NCBI RefSeq assembly: GCF_003002025.1
Contig: NZ_PVZB01000007.1
Coordinates: forward strand, 124,001 to 188,000
Direction of reading: 5' to 3'
Length of the DNA stretch: 64,000 nucleotides
DNA from: Paraburkholderia sp. BL25I1N1
GTDB lineage: Bacteria; Pseudomonadota; Gammaproteobacteria; Burkholderiales; Burkholderiaceae
Shown: positions 9,667 to 18,713 of the stretch, piece after piece
How the letters are laid out: each line of letters opens with the position of its first letter
Position numbering within the stretch: the first letter of the stretch is position 1
Notes under the pieces: model-generated
The model's input: the letters and a program-made list of their open reading frames with translations, nothing else
Told to the model about the DNA's origin: nothing
The model's database searches: none
Program-made: the position numbers and the translations under genes

Positions 9667-9766
9667 TGGGGCGCGTCGACCCGTGTTTGTCCGGTTTCGG
9701 GAACGGCGGCCTGAGCGCGTGTTCAGGTGCGGCAGGGTTGAGGGACGCGCGCGCCTGCGCGACTGA

Positions 9767-10948
9767 ATGTCGGGCCGGCGCATGCTGACCACTCTGGCAA
9801 TTGCGGGCTATCGCTCGTTGCGCGAGTTGATCGTGCCGCTCGGCAGGCTGAACGTGATCACAGGTGCAAACGGCAGCGGCAAGTCGAGCGTGTATCGCTC
9901 GCTGCGGCTGCTGTCCGAAGCGGCGCGCGGCGGGTTGATTACTTCGCTCGCGCGCGAGGGCGGTTTGCCGTCGACGCTATGGGCCGGTCCTGAGCGCTTT
10001 TCGCGGGCCGTGCTGGCGGGCGAGTTCGCGGTTGAACCGCTGCGCCGCAAGGAGCCGGTCAGTCTGCGGCTCGGGTTTTCCGGCGCTCAATTCGGCTATG
10101 CGATCGATCTCGGTCTGCCGCTCGTCAATCGCGCTACACGCTTTCCGCTCGATCCCACCATCAAACGCGAATGCATCTGGAGCGGGCCCGTGCTGCGGCC
10201 GTCGGCCTTGCTGGTCGATCGCCACGGCCCGGCGCTGCGCACACGCGACGAGCGCGGCGACTGGCAGACCATTCCACAACCGGTCGCCAGCTTCGACAGC
10301 ATGATGACGGAGTTCTCCGACCCGCGCACCGCGCCGGAGATGATCACGGTGCGCGAGCAGATCCGCTCGTGGCGCTTCTACGACCACTTTCGCACCGACG
10401 CCGATGCACCCGCGCGTCTGCCGCAGATCGGCACGCACACGCCCGTGCTCGCAAACGATGGCGCGGATCTCGCGGCCGCCTTGCAGACCATTCGCGAGAT
10501 CGGCGACCCGGTCGCGCTGGACGCCGCCATCGACGACGCCTTCCCCGGTTCGCGCCTCGAGGTTGCAACCCAGGACGGCCGTTTCGAAGTGACGATGCAG
10601 CAGCACGGCCTGCTGCGGCCGCTGAAAGGCGCGGAGTTGTCCGACGGCACCTTGCGTTATCTGCTGCTGGTCGCGGCCTTGCTGACGCCGCGTCCGCCCG
10701 AACTGCTGGTGCTGAACGAACCGGAGACGAGCCTGCATCCGGACCTGCTGCCGGCGCTCGCGCGCCTGATCGCGCGAGCTGCCGCGCATTCGCAGGTGCT
10801 GGTGGTGTCGCACGCCGCGCGTTTGATCGCGGCGCTCGAACGCGAAGAGGCGAGTCAGTCGATCGTGCTGGAGAAGCAGTTCGGCGCAACTCGCATTACC
10901 GATGCAGACGATCGCGATCTGCCGGCGTGGAAATGGCCTGCGCGCTAA
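9767..10948 (+). CDS. AAA ATPase of the RecF/SMC-like ABC-ATPase class
   Basis: 393 residues. Walker A GANGSGKSS near residue 37, signature-like LSDGTLRYLLL near 285, Walker B LLVLNEPETSLHPD near 310 and switch histidine VLVVSHAARL near 345. This is the compact predicted-ATPase type (AAA_21) found alone in many genomes; relatives include OLD-like and RecF-like DNA repair or defence ATPases. No nuclease or partner gene is adjacent, so no defence role is claimed. ATG 9782 (MLTTLAIAGYRS) is an alternative start; neither has a clear ribosome binding site. Confidence 0.82.
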   Translation: MSGRRMLTTLAIAGYRSLRELIVPLGRLNVITGANGSGKSSVYRSLRLLSEAARGGLITSLAREGGLPSTLWAGPERFSRAVLAGEFAVEPLRRKEPVSLRLGFSGAQFGYAIDLGLPLVNRATRFPLDPTIKRECIWSGPVLRPSALLVDRHGPALRTRDERGDWQTIPQPVASFDSMMTEFSDPRTAPEMITVREQIRSWRFYDHFRTDADAPARLPQIGTHTPVLANDGADLAAALQTIREIGDPVALDAAIDDAFPGSRLEVATQDGRFEVTMQQHGLLRPLKGAELSDGTLRYLLLVAALLTPRPPELLVLNEPETSLHPDLLPALARLIARAAAHSQVLVVSHAARLIAALEREEASQSIVLEKQFGATRITDADDRDLPAWKWPAR

Positions 10949-11179
10949 GCACGAGAAGCCGTGTGCGCGCCGAGCCGGATGTAAGCTGAATGTAACAGCA
11001 CCGAGGAAATGCAAGACAAGGGGCTTTTTGTTGTCCCGTAGTGAATAATGCTTCGATGCCGGTGGTGCACGCGGCCGGCTCGGGCCGTTGCATTGATCGG
11101 AGGTATCGGCGCTGTCATACTCAGCGCCGCTGGCGCGCACCGCCTCGAGGCGCAAGCCGTCAGCTTACGGAGACAATAT

Positions 11180-12247
11180 ATGAAGATTGCGCAGATCGCC
11201 CCTTTGACCGAATCGGTGCCGCCGAAGCTTTATGGCGGCACGGAGCGCGTCGTGTCGTACATCACCGAAGCGCTGGTCGATCTCGGACATGACGTGACGC
11301 TGTTCGCGAGCGGCGACTCCGTGACGAGTGCGAAGCTCGAAGCCGTCTGGCCGCGCGCGCTGCGTCTCGATCCCGGCATTCGCGACCGCGTGGCGCCCCA
11401 CATGCTGTTGATGGAACTGGTGCGCCGCCAGGCCGAGAATTTCGACGTTCTGCATTTTCACCTCGACTACTACTCGTTCTCCGTCTTCAAGCGCCAGGAC
11501 ACGCCGTTTGTCACCACCATGCACGGCCGCCTCGATTTGCCCGAGCAGCAGCCGGTGTTCGATACGTTCAACACCGCGCCTGTGATCTCGATTTCGAATT
11601 CGCAGCGGCATCCGCTACCGCAGGCCAAGTGGCTGACCACCGTCTATCACGGCTTGCCTGAGCAGCTCTACACGCCGCAGCCGGTCGAGCAGAAGTACCT
11701 CGCGTTTCTCGGCCGGATCTCGCCGGAAAAACGTGTCGACACCGCGATCCGGATTGCGGGCCGTTGCGGCTTGCCGATTCGCATCGCCGCGAAAGTGGAT
11801 GCCGCCGATCGCGAATACTTCGAGCGCGACATCCGGCCGTTGCTGGACTTGCCCCACGTCGAGTTTATCGGCGAGATCGCGGATCACCAGAAAGCCGAAT
11901 TCCTGTCCGGCGCGCACGCGCTGCTGTTTCCGATCGACTGGCCGGAGCCGTTCGGCCTCGTGATGATCGAAGCAATGGCATGCGGCACGCCGGTGATCGC
12001 GTTCAATCGCGGCTCGGTCCCGGAAGTGCTGGAAGACGGCTTGACGGGTTATATCGTCGAAGACGAAATCGGCGCAGTGGCGGCGGTCAATCGTCTGCAC
12101 AAGATGCCGCGCGCGGGCGTGCGCCAGCGCTTCGAAGAGCGCTTCACTTCGCGCCGCATGGCGCAAGAATACGTGGATGCTTACCAGATGGTGATTCGTG
12201 CGCAGAAGCGTTCGCGCTTTAAGGTGATCGATACGTCCGGAACCTGA
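11180..12247 (+). CDS. Glycosyltransferase family 4
   Basis: 355 residues, GT-B fold. The N-terminal nucleotide starts MKIAQIAPLTESVPPKLYGG and continues TERVVSYITEALVDLGHDVTLFASGD. The GT4 domain has LAFLGRISPEKRVDTAIRIA near residue 180 and the E-x7-E motif EPFGLVMIEAMACGTPVIAF near 260. Donor and acceptor are unknown. It lies downstream of otsA and the ATPase gene with a 230-bp gap, so has its own promoter. ACGGAGACAA precedes the ATG. A strong terminator follows at 12288-12317. Confidence 0.88.
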   Translation: MKIAQIAPLTESVPPKLYGGTERVVSYITEALVDLGHDVTLFASGDSVTSAKLEAVWPRALRLDPGIRDRVAPHMLLMELVRRQAENFDVLHFHLDYYSFSVFKRQDTPFVTTMHGRLDLPEQQPVFDTFNTAPVISISNSQRHPLPQAKWLTTVYHGLPEQLYTPQPVEQKYLAFLGRISPEKRVDTAIRIAGRCGLPIRIAAKVDAADREYFERDIRPLLDLPHVEFIGEIADHQKAEFLSGAHALLFPIDWPEPFGLVMIEAMACGTPVIAFNRGSVPEVLEDGLTGYIVEDEIGAVAAVNRLHKMPRAGVRQRFEERFTSRRMAQEYVDAYQMVIRAQKRSRFKVIDTSGT

Positions 12248-12287
12248 GCGGAAGCGATCCGGCTCGGTGGCCGTGGTGAAAAAAGAG

Positions 12288-12317
12288 CGGCGATGCGTGA
12301 TGCGCATCGCCGTTTTT
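12288..12317 (+). terminator. Rho-independent terminator after GT4 gene
   Basis: CGGCGATGCG pairs with CGCATCGCCG across a 5-base loop, followed by TTTTT. A run of A before the hairpin (12279-12284) would let it work from the other strand too. Confidence 0.9.
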
Positions 12318-12545
12318 CGTTGCCGCACGACTTAAAACGATCGGGGCGTTGCAACAGGCGCCGGGCGGTCATCATGGACGCGGCCCGCGTGCAGTCCACA
12401 AAAGCTCACCGGCGCGGCGCATGCCACGTTGCTGAGGTTGCAAAGGCAAGCTGCGCAGGATTGCGTCTGATGCGGCCACCGCTGCTCACGGAACCCGGCG
12501 GATCAGACGCACACCCCGCAGACCGGCCAACGGCTCGCGCGTCGG

Positions 12546-13133
12546 TTAGATCTTCAGACGCGAAACCTTGGTGCCTTGCAGCGATACATCGGCCATCAGA
12601 CCGGCGTTGGTCAGCACGAACACTTCGACCGGAGCGGTGGCCGTGGTGGTGTCGATCGCGCCGTTGGCGCCCATCTTGATCAGCGCGACGGACGCGTCGC
12701 CGCCCGCCGACCAGCCGTCGGCATTGCGGAATTTGTCCAGCGCATCCTGCGTCATGAACAGGAAGATGATCGCCTTCGACTGCGCACCTGCCTGCAGGCC
12801 GAACGAACCGGAAATCGTGCTGTAGTAACCGACCGTGCCGCCGCCTACGCGCAGCGCACCTTCGCCATACTGTCCGCCGACCACGAAGCCCACCTGCAAC
12901 ACCGAAGGGAACACCAGAACGCCACGCGCCTTCGAGACCAGTTCGTGCGAACCCTTCACGGTCGTGTAGAGCCGCGACATGGTGCCGTCGACGCTAGCGT
13001 CGATCGACTGTCGTTTGGCTGAGTCGGTGGCGGGGGTATCGGGATTGCCTTTATTGGTCGTACAACCAGCGAGTGCAAGGCCTCCGAAAGCGAGCGCAGC
13101 GGTAGTCTTCAGCATGAAGTTTCGTCTTTGCAT
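12546..13133 (-). CDS. SYLF-domain (Ysc84-like) lipoprotein
   Basis: 195 residues with a Tat-like/lipoprotein N-terminus: MQRRNFMLKTTAALAFGG followed by a LAGC lipobox at residues 20-23. The rest is one SYLF domain, with ARGVLVFPSVLQVGFVVGGQYGEGAL and SGSFGLQAGAQSKAIIFLFMT; the domain binds phosphoinositides in eukaryotes and lipid generally in bacteria. Predicted anchored to an envelope membrane. ATG 13115 (MLKTTAALAFGG) is an alternative start. Single-gene unit. Confidence 0.9.
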   Translation of the reverse strand: MQRRNFMLKTTAALAFGGLALAGCTTNKGNPDTPATDSAKRQSIDASVDGTMSRLYTTVKGSHELVSKARGVLVFPSVLQVGFVVGGQYGEGALRVGGGTVGYYSTISGSFGLQAGAQSKAIIFLFMTQDALDKFRNADGWSAGGDASVALIKMGANGAIDTTTATAPVEVFVLTNAGLMADVSLQGTKVSRLKI

Positions 13134-13518
13134 CGTTTTTCTCCGTCATGGTTCCGGGGCGCAACCTCATCTGTTTAGCCAGGTTGCTTTTGAGTTATAT
13201 CACACGCAAGCCCAAAAGGCGCACTTCCTCGTCAGGCGAAAAGCCTTGTGCAGCGGGGCTTTCGGGCTAATCGTAAGACGCCATGCCGTAATTTTGACCG
13301 GCGGCGCAGGGCGCGTTGAAGCTGCGTATAGCGCGCGTTGAACGGGTTCGCGTGAATCGCGCCGGGTTCCGCCAAAGCCAAGCGGAGTAGAACGACCATC
13401 GCTTCGACCATTCGTTTTTACCGATTTTGCGCCGTGCGAACGGGCTTTGAAACGAAATTGAAAGTGTTGTCGTGACGCCGCAGATCGCCCTGCATTCGGC
13501 CTTCCGATCCCGGCGCGC
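13134..13518. other. Intergenic, promoter side of SYLF gene
   Basis: 385 bp between two minus-strand genes. TATAAC on the minus strand near 13192-13200 could be a -10 box for the SYLF gene, but no good -35 is seen. Nothing else supported. Confidence 0.4.
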
Positions 13519-13968
13519 TCAACCGTGGTTCACCGGACTCTTGACCGCCGGCGGACGCCGCAGCGCGCGGCGCACCATGCCGATCAGCACGCCGAGCAGA
13601 AACAGCGCCACGGCCGGCACGATCCAGTAGCCGACGAAGGCGTGCCAGAGATAGGCCATCAGCGTGGAGCGGCGCACGCTGTATTCATTGCGGGCGTCCT
13701 GCTGACGCTGCGCGTTGGCGGCCAGCACATCGGCCGGACAGCCCGCCGCTTGCGCTTCGTCGGGCTTGCCATGACAGCGCGCGGGGGCGCCGGCGGCACG
13801 CTGCGCGGCGGTGAAATTCCAGCTGGTCAGCGCACGGTCGAGGTCGACGGCGTTGTACGCCATTTCCTCCCGGATCTCGCTCACCGCCACGATCGCCACG
13901 GGCACCGCCCAGAATATGATGACGACCAGCCACCGCCTCAACCAGCGGTTTTTATGCTTCGATACCAT
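13519..13968 (-). CDS. Hypothetical two-helix membrane protein
   Basis: 149 residues, not recognised. Membrane segments at about residues 13-29 (WLVVIIFWAVPVAIVAV) and 108-130 (AFVGYWIVPAVALFLLGVLIGMV) flank a loop of about 80 residues with two cysteines (ARCHGKPDEAQAAGCP), which could form a disulfide if periplasmic. The C-terminus is basic. Coding support is the coherent membrane topology and Burkholderia-like codon use. Confidence 0.65.
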   Translation of the reverse strand: MVSKHKNRWLRRWLVVIIFWAVPVAIVAVSEIREEMAYNAVDLDRALTSWNFTAAQRAAGAPARCHGKPDEAQAAGCPADVLAANAQRQQDARNEYSVRRSTLMAYLWHAFVGYWIVPAVALFLLGVLIGMVRRALRRPPAVKSPVNHG

Positions 13969-14202
13969 CCTTGCCTCCGATGGATGCTCTGCAGCACCAA
14001 CGACAAGATGGCGGCCCGTCTAATGTTGTATGGGGGTGGGCCGTCTCCGCAGCCATCATAGAAGAAAAATGGCGGGTTCGGGCGGGTGGACTGCGCAGGA
14101 AGGGGCGGGACGCGGACAGCGAGCGCTGGACAACAGCATCGCTGTGTTCGAGCGGAGTCCGCTCAGGCGCCGCGCTTGGCGCGCGACGCCGATTCGCCGT
14201 GT

Positions 14203-14502
14203 TTAATTAGCCGGTGCCGACGACAGGCAGGTCTTCATGAACGCCTTGCGGTCGTCGCCCTTTTTGCCGGTGGCTTGCGTGTTGCACGCCTTCATTTTGT
14301 CCTGCTGGCTCATTGGGGCAGCGGCGGCCGGTTTCGCGGACAGGCAGGTTTTCATGAACGCCTTGCGGTCGTCGCCCTTCTTGTCGCCGGCCTGCTTGTT
14401 ACAGTCGGCCATTTTGGTTTGCTGGCTGTTATCTGCGAACACCGGCGAAGAAACGAGGACGGCACCCAGCACCAGCGTTGCGATAGCGGATTGGATTTTC
14501 AT
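14203..14502 (-). CDS. PsiF-repeat exported protein
   Basis: 99 residues: a signal peptide ending at VFA/DNSQQ (about residue 23) and two copies of the PsiF repeat, each K-M-x2-C-N-x-Q-A-x3-KKGDDRKAFMKTCLS. Homologues include phosphate-starvation-inducible PsiF of E. coli; molecular function is unknown. Each repeat has two cysteines. Start ATG 14502 was chosen because it begins a clean signal peptide and is preceded (minus strand) by GGAGTGTCAC; the open frame runs upstream to 14712 without sense. Confidence 0.88.
   Translation of the reverse strand: MKIQSAIATLVLGAVLVSSPVFADNSQQTKMADCNKQAGDKKGDDRKAFMKTCLSAKPAAAAPMSQQDKMKACNTQATGKKGDDRKAFMKTCLSSAPAN
14221..14425 (-). repeat. Two near-identical ~118-bp DNA repeats inside the PsiF gene
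   Basis: Units begin at 14221 and 14339 (GACAGGCAGGT-TTCATGAACG in both) and stay nearly identical for about 45 bp, then diverge moderately. This indicates a fairly recent internal duplication. Confidence 0.75.
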
Positions 14503-14947
14503 GTGACACTCCATCGGTGGTGAAAACGTTTTTGGTCGTTCATGCGCGCGGGCGTCAGCGGTATCCAGGACCCTCGGCACGTTCATTATGGCAAATGCTG
14601 TCTGCGAGAACGGCTGGAAACGCAATCCGGTTGACAGTGCCCGACGCTCGTTTTCCCTTACGTGACGGGGACTGGCGGCGGGTCGGCGGATAAAACGCGA
14701 ATGGCGCCACATGGAATTATGTTATGCATTCCAGATTAAATTCGTGAATTGAATTCAAGCGAATTAGCACTAAACAATTCCGTGAGATCGATGAAAAATT
14801 CGAGCATGCTTTGCACATTGCTGCACATGCAATTGAATTGTAATTCAGCAAGAAAATCCACTACCCAACATATGGGTAATATCGACCAGAAGGCATGCCG
14901 TCGATTGCGCAGCTGGTCCGCTCTCACACCGGCCAAGGAGGCTCGTG
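14503..14947. other. AT-rich divergent intergenic region
   Basis: 445 bp between psiF-like and yciI-like genes. 14700-14880 is markedly AT-rich with repeated GAATT/AATTC tracts. A perfect dyad TACCCA-n5-TGGGTA lies at 14862-14878, about 75 bp before the yciI-like start, as a candidate operator. No gene seen. Confidence 0.55.
14862..14878. promoter_or_regulatory. Candidate operator dyad
   Basis: Perfect inverted repeat TACCCA/TGGGTA with a 5-base spacer in the AT-rich gap upstream of the YciI-like gene. Binding factor unknown. Confidence 0.4.
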
Positions 14948-15244
14948 ATGCACTATCTGTTGATGTACGACCTGGTGTCCGACTACCTCGAACGGCGGCC
15001 AGCGTACCGCGATGCGCACCTGAAACTCGCGTGGGCGGCCGTCGAGCGCGGCGAGTTGTTGCTGGCCGGCGCGCTGGCCGAGCCCACGGATACCGCCGTC
15101 CTGCTCTTTCAAGGTGACTCTGCCACTGCCGCCGAAGCCTTTGCCAAGGCCGATCCGTATGTACTCGCCGGTCTCGTGACATGCTGGCGCGTGCGCGAAT
15201 GGACGACGGTGGTGGGCGAGGGCGCGGCAAAACCCGTGCGTTGA
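14948..15244 (+). CDS. YciI-like (YCII domain) protein
   Basis: 98 residues starting MHYLLMYDLVSDYLERRPAYRD; the fold is a small ferredoxin-like dimer. The family carries a conserved His/Asp pair of presumed catalytic role, here R-x2-H in RDAHLKLAW and D in KADPYVLAGL. Biochemical role is not established. AAGGAG seven bases upstream selects ATG 14948 over the in-frame GTG at 14945. Confidence 0.85.
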   Translation: MHYLLMYDLVSDYLERRPAYRDAHLKLAWAAVERGELLLAGALAEPTDTAVLLFQGDSATAAEAFAKADPYVLAGLVTCWRVREWTTVVGEGAAKPVR

Positions 15245-15836
15245 ACGCAGGCCGTCCGGTTGTAACGGCGAAGGGGCGAGCGGCGAAACACGTCGCTTGC
15301 CTGGCGCTCCTGTGCCCCTCACACCGCGCGATTTCCTTGCCGTTGATGCACTGCACATAGATTGATCAATGCTGGTTGCGGCTCATCAGTCGATCGACCG
15401 AAGCCGAGCCAAAATGCATTGAAATCTCGTCGCGGACGAACCGCGGATTCATAAACGTTATTCGTCGCGATGCCTGCGTGTTGTGCAGTGCAATAGCGTC
15501 ATTTTTCTACTGGAAGCGACTCGACTTTTGTGACGGCATTGCGAGGAAAGACGCAGCAAAAAGGACAAGATTGTTTCTATCCGTAACACTTGTCTCATTG
15601 ATATTCACGCAAACCCTGGTGATGGTATGCTTCGTGCACAAATTCTCCCATGCACGAGTGAGACCACGTTTTGTGCTTCGCAATAGGGACAAGCCGCACT
15701 AAGTCGGGGCGGTTATGACCAGCCAACAAAACGTACAAAACATATTTGTGCAACCGAGGCCTGCACACGGGTCGTGAAAGTTGAATCCGTGGCAGTCCAA
15801 AGCCGCGGCCTGGCCAGGCTGCGTGGAGAAAATCCA
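15245..15836. other. Long intergenic leader before the transposase-domain gene
   Basis: 592 bp with no supportable ORF. The heptamer GCACAAA occurs at 15636-15642 and in inverted form (TTTGTGC) at 15670-15676 and 15745-15751, the nearest about 85 bp before the next start. These may be repeated binding sites; no clear promoter identified. Confidence 0.45.
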
Positions 15837-17018
15837 ATGTTTTTCGATGAGCTAAGCAATGACGAATGGGCGCTGCTGGCAGCGCTTGTTTCAGATGAGC
15901 CGGCCGTCCGTCTAAACCGACGCGGCCGGCCGCGCGCCGAACCGCGCATCGTGGCGAATGCCGTCCTGTGGATTCTGACAACCGGTGAACCCTGGTCGAA
16001 ACTGCCCGGGCGCTATCCGTCGGGTCCGACTTGCCGGCGCCGTTTTGAAGAGTGGCAATTGAACGGCACGCTTCTCGAGATGGTTCGGCTGTTATCGCAA
16101 ACGGGGCGCACCTTTGCGTACGTCCCCCAACCGGCGCCGCCCGTCGCGGCCAAACCTGCGGCACCGGTAGCGGAAACGCCCAGCGCGCGCGACGAGCATC
16201 TGCGTGGCGTGTCCTGGAGAAGCCCCGAGTCATGGCAGGCGCCCGGCGGCGTGTCGAGCAGCCTGGGTAACTGGCGTTCGGCCGATCCGATTGCCGACAT
16301 GACGCGGCACCTGTCCGGCGTCACGCATGCGCCGCCGGTGTCTCGTACGCCAGCCGCACCCGTCGCAGCACCCGCACGGCACCGTGTGCGGCCGGGCTTG
16401 CCGCGTCCGGACGAGGCGCGCGCGGTCGGTGCAGCCATGCATGGTTTGAATTCGGCCATCGTGTCGGCGCGCGGCACATCCGCGCCTGACGATCGGCGCA
16501 ACCCGCTATCGATGAGCCTCGCGCCACGCGGCACGGAAATCGCCGATCGGAGCGGCTACGTGATTTACATCGCGGCCGAGCCGGTGCCGAACGCCATGTA
16601 TCGGGCGTGGGCGGAAATCATGAAGGACGGCAAACGCGTCGAGCGTTCCGGCCTCGTCGGCCCGCGCTTTGAGCAAAGTGAAGCGGCGGAGCAATACGCG
16701 CTCGACTGGGCGCGGCAATGGATCGACCGCGAATGCCTCACGTTGGCGGCTGCGCAGCAATCCGCCGCCGAGGTTCAGGCAGCGGCTCATGTTCCGGCGA
16801 ACCCGGCGCCCGTCGCGGCGCCTCCGTTGCCAGCCTTGCGCCATGTGCCCGAACCGGTCGCGGCCAATCACGGCGCGCCGTTGCATGGACCGCTCAACGC
16901 GTTCCGCGGTCCGTTGCGCCGCTATCCGGGCGAACCGGCCGCTGCCACCGCAGCGACCGAGAGCAGTGCGTCCGATCGCTACCCGTCGTATACCGAACTC
17001 ATCTCCCACGCGGGGTGA
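15837..17018 (+). CDS. Domesticated IS402-type transposase N-domain fused to unknown C-domain
   Basis: 393 residues. Residues 1-88 (FFDELSNDEWALLAALVSD, GRPRAEPRIVANAVLWIL, GEPWSKLPGRYPSGPTCRRR) resemble the N-terminal DNA-binding domain (DUF4096 type) of IS5/IS402 transposases. The DDE catalytic domain is absent. A Pro/Ala linker (about 95-220) leads to a second compact region at about 225-305 (GYVIYIAAEPVPNAMYRAWAE, EQYALDWARQWIDRE) and another Pro-rich tail. GGAG nine bases upstream supports the ATG. It is intact, with no terminal inverted repeats, next to bceA; a regulatory role in exopolysaccharide control is inference only. Confidence 0.75.
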   Translation: MFFDELSNDEWALLAALVSDEPAVRLNRRGRPRAEPRIVANAVLWILTTGEPWSKLPGRYPSGPTCRRRFEEWQLNGTLLEMVRLLSQTGRTFAYVPQPAPPVAAKPAAPVAETPSARDEHLRGVSWRSPESWQAPGGVSSSLGNWRSADPIADMTRHLSGVTHAPPVSRTPAAPVAAPARHRVRPGLPRPDEARAVGAAMHGLNSAIVSARGTSAPDDRRNPLSMSLAPRGTEIADRSGYVIYIAAEPVPNAMYRAWAEIMKDGKRVERSGLVGPRFEQSEAAEQYALDWARQWIDRECLTLAAAQQSAAEVQAAAHVPANPAPVAAPPLPALRHVPEPVAANHGAPLHGPLNAFRGPLRRYPGEPAAATAATESSASDRYPSYTELISHAG

Positions 17019-17159
17019 GCGCGGCGGCTAGCACAGCAGTTCCCCGCGGCCGGTAGGAGCAACCGCCGCAGGTTCCCGCTTCATTCGTTGTGACATTCGC
17101 TGTGATTCACTGGTGTTGTCAGAAGGACGCCGTTCGCCGACGCCCCTCATTCACGCGCG

Positions 17160-18713
17160 TTACTGGCGTCCGTAGGTATCATCGAAGCGCACGATATCGT
17201 CTTCGCCGAGATACGAGCCGGACTGGACCTCGATCATTTCGAGCGGCATCTTGCCCGGGTTCTCGAGGCGGTGGGTGACACCCAGCGGAATATAAGCTGA
17301 TTCGTTTTCGGAGACGATAAAGCGCTCTTCACCGCGTGTGACGAGCGCCGTACCGCGCACGACGATCCAATGTTCGGCGCGGTGATGATGCATTTGCAGC
17401 GAGAGCCGCGCACCCGGTTTCACCACGATCCGTTTGACCTGGAAGCGCTCGCCGGTGTCGACGGAATCGTAGTTGCCCCACGGGCGATGCACCTTGCGAT
17501 GGTTGGCCGCTTCCAGCCCGCCGTCGTTGCGAATCCGGCCCACGATTTTCTTGACGTCCTGCACGCGCGACTTGTCGGCGACCAGAATGGCGTCGGCCGT
17601 TTCCACCACCACGAGATCCTGGGTGCCCACACAGGCAATCAGGCGTCCTTCCGAATGCGCGAAGGTCGAAGCCGCGCCTTCGAACATCACGCGTCCGCGC
17701 CCCACGTTCTGATCGGCGTCCTTGTCCGAGATATCCCAGATCGCGTCCCACGAACCCACGTCGGACCAGCCTGCCTGCAACGGCACGACCACGCCCGAAG
17801 CCGCGCCTTGATCGTTGCCGAGCTGCTCCATCACCGCATAGTCGATCGAATTCGACGGCGAAGCGCTGAACGCGTCGCGCTGCAGACGGAAGAAGTCGCC
17901 GTCCGCCTTGCCGCCCGCGAAGGCTGCATTGCAGGCTTCGTAAATGGCCGGCTGGAAATGGCGGATCGCCTTCAGCCACGTGGACGCGCGCATGATGAAG
18001 ATGCCGCTATTCCACCAGTACTCCTTCGATTCGATATAGCGCTGCGCCAGTTCCAGATGCGGCTTCTCGACAAAGCGATCGAGCTTGTGCGCGCCGACCT
18101 TGCCGGTCACTTCCGCGTCGGCCTCTTGCGTGTGATTAGTCGTGCCAAGCGCTGCGCCGATGCGGATGTAGCCATAGCCCGTTTCCGCGCGCGTCGGCAC
18201 GATACCCATCGTGACGATATGGCCGGCCGCCGCATGCTGCACGCCGGCGGCCACGGCCGCATGAAATCCGTCGATGTCGGTAACCGCGTGATCGGCGGGC
18301 ATCACCACCATGATGCCGTCTTCGTCCTGCGCGGCGACCGAGAGGGCGGCCACCGTGAGCGCCGGCGCGGTATCGCGGCCGACGGGTTCGAGAATCAGCC
18401 GGGTTGGCTTGCCGCTCGTGCGCAACTGCTCGGCGGTGGTGAAGCGCTGTTCTTCATTGGCCACCACGACGAGTTGCTCGGTGAGCGGATAGCCTGCCTC
18501 GAGTCCTTCGAGACGGCGCGTGGTGGACTGCAGCAGCGAATCGTCGCCGAGCAGCCCGATCAACTGTTTCGGGTGCTGTTCGCGCGACATCGGCCACAAC
18601 CGCGTGCCGGAGCCGCCCGCCAGAATCACGGGATGAACCTTGAGCTTGACGTTCAGGGACTTGACTTGCGTGGACCGGGTGTCGGCGGGCGTTGCCGTAA
18701 CCGGAGCTGTCAT
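17160..18713 (-). CDS. bceA: Mannose-1-phosphate guanylyltransferase / mannose-6-phosphate isomerase
   Basis: 517 residues. The N-terminal nucleotidyltransferase domain has VILAGGSGTRLWPMSRE near residue 30; the C-terminal cupin isomerase domain has FQVKRIVVKPGARLSLQMHH and EHWIVVRGTA near 430. It makes GDP-mannose, the donor for mannose and precursor of GDP-rhamnose in cepacian. GAGGAG eight bases upstream picks ATG 18713 over 18746. It faces away from bceB across a 634-bp AT-rich gap. The symbol rests on architecture and position in the bce locus. Confidence 0.92.
   Translation of the reverse strand: MTAPVTATPADTRSTQVKSLNVKLKVHPVILAGGSGTRLWPMSREQHPKQLIGLLGDDSLLQSTTRRLEGLEAGYPLTEQLVVVANEEQRFTTAEQLRTSGKPTRLILEPVGRDTAPALTVAALSVAAQDEDGIMVVMPADHAVTDIDGFHAAVAAGVQHAAAGHIVTMGIVPTRAETGYGYIRIGAALGTTNHTQEADAEVTGKVGAHKLDRFVEKPHLELAQRYIESKEYWWNSGIFIMRASTWLKAIRHFQPAIYEACNAAFAGGKADGDFFRLQRDAFSASPSNSIDYAVMEQLGNDQGAASGVVVPLQAGWSDVGSWDAIWDISDKDADQNVGRGRVMFEGAASTFAHSEGRLIACVGTQDLVVVETADAILVADKSRVQDVKKIVGRIRNDGGLEAANHRKVHRPWGNYDSVDTGERFQVKRIVVKPGARLSLQMHHHRAEHWIVVRGTALVTRGEERFIVSENESAYIPLGVTHRLENPGKMPLEMIEVQSGSYLGEDDIVRFDDTYGRQ

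Noticed and set aside
9767..10948. Anti-phage defence ATPase system
   Set aside because: The ATPase is alone, without a nuclease or other effector, between metabolic genes; nothing supports a defence call.
15837..17018. Insertion sequence
   Set aside because: Only the N-terminal DNA-binding part resembles a transposase; no DDE domain, no terminal inverted repeats or target duplication seen.
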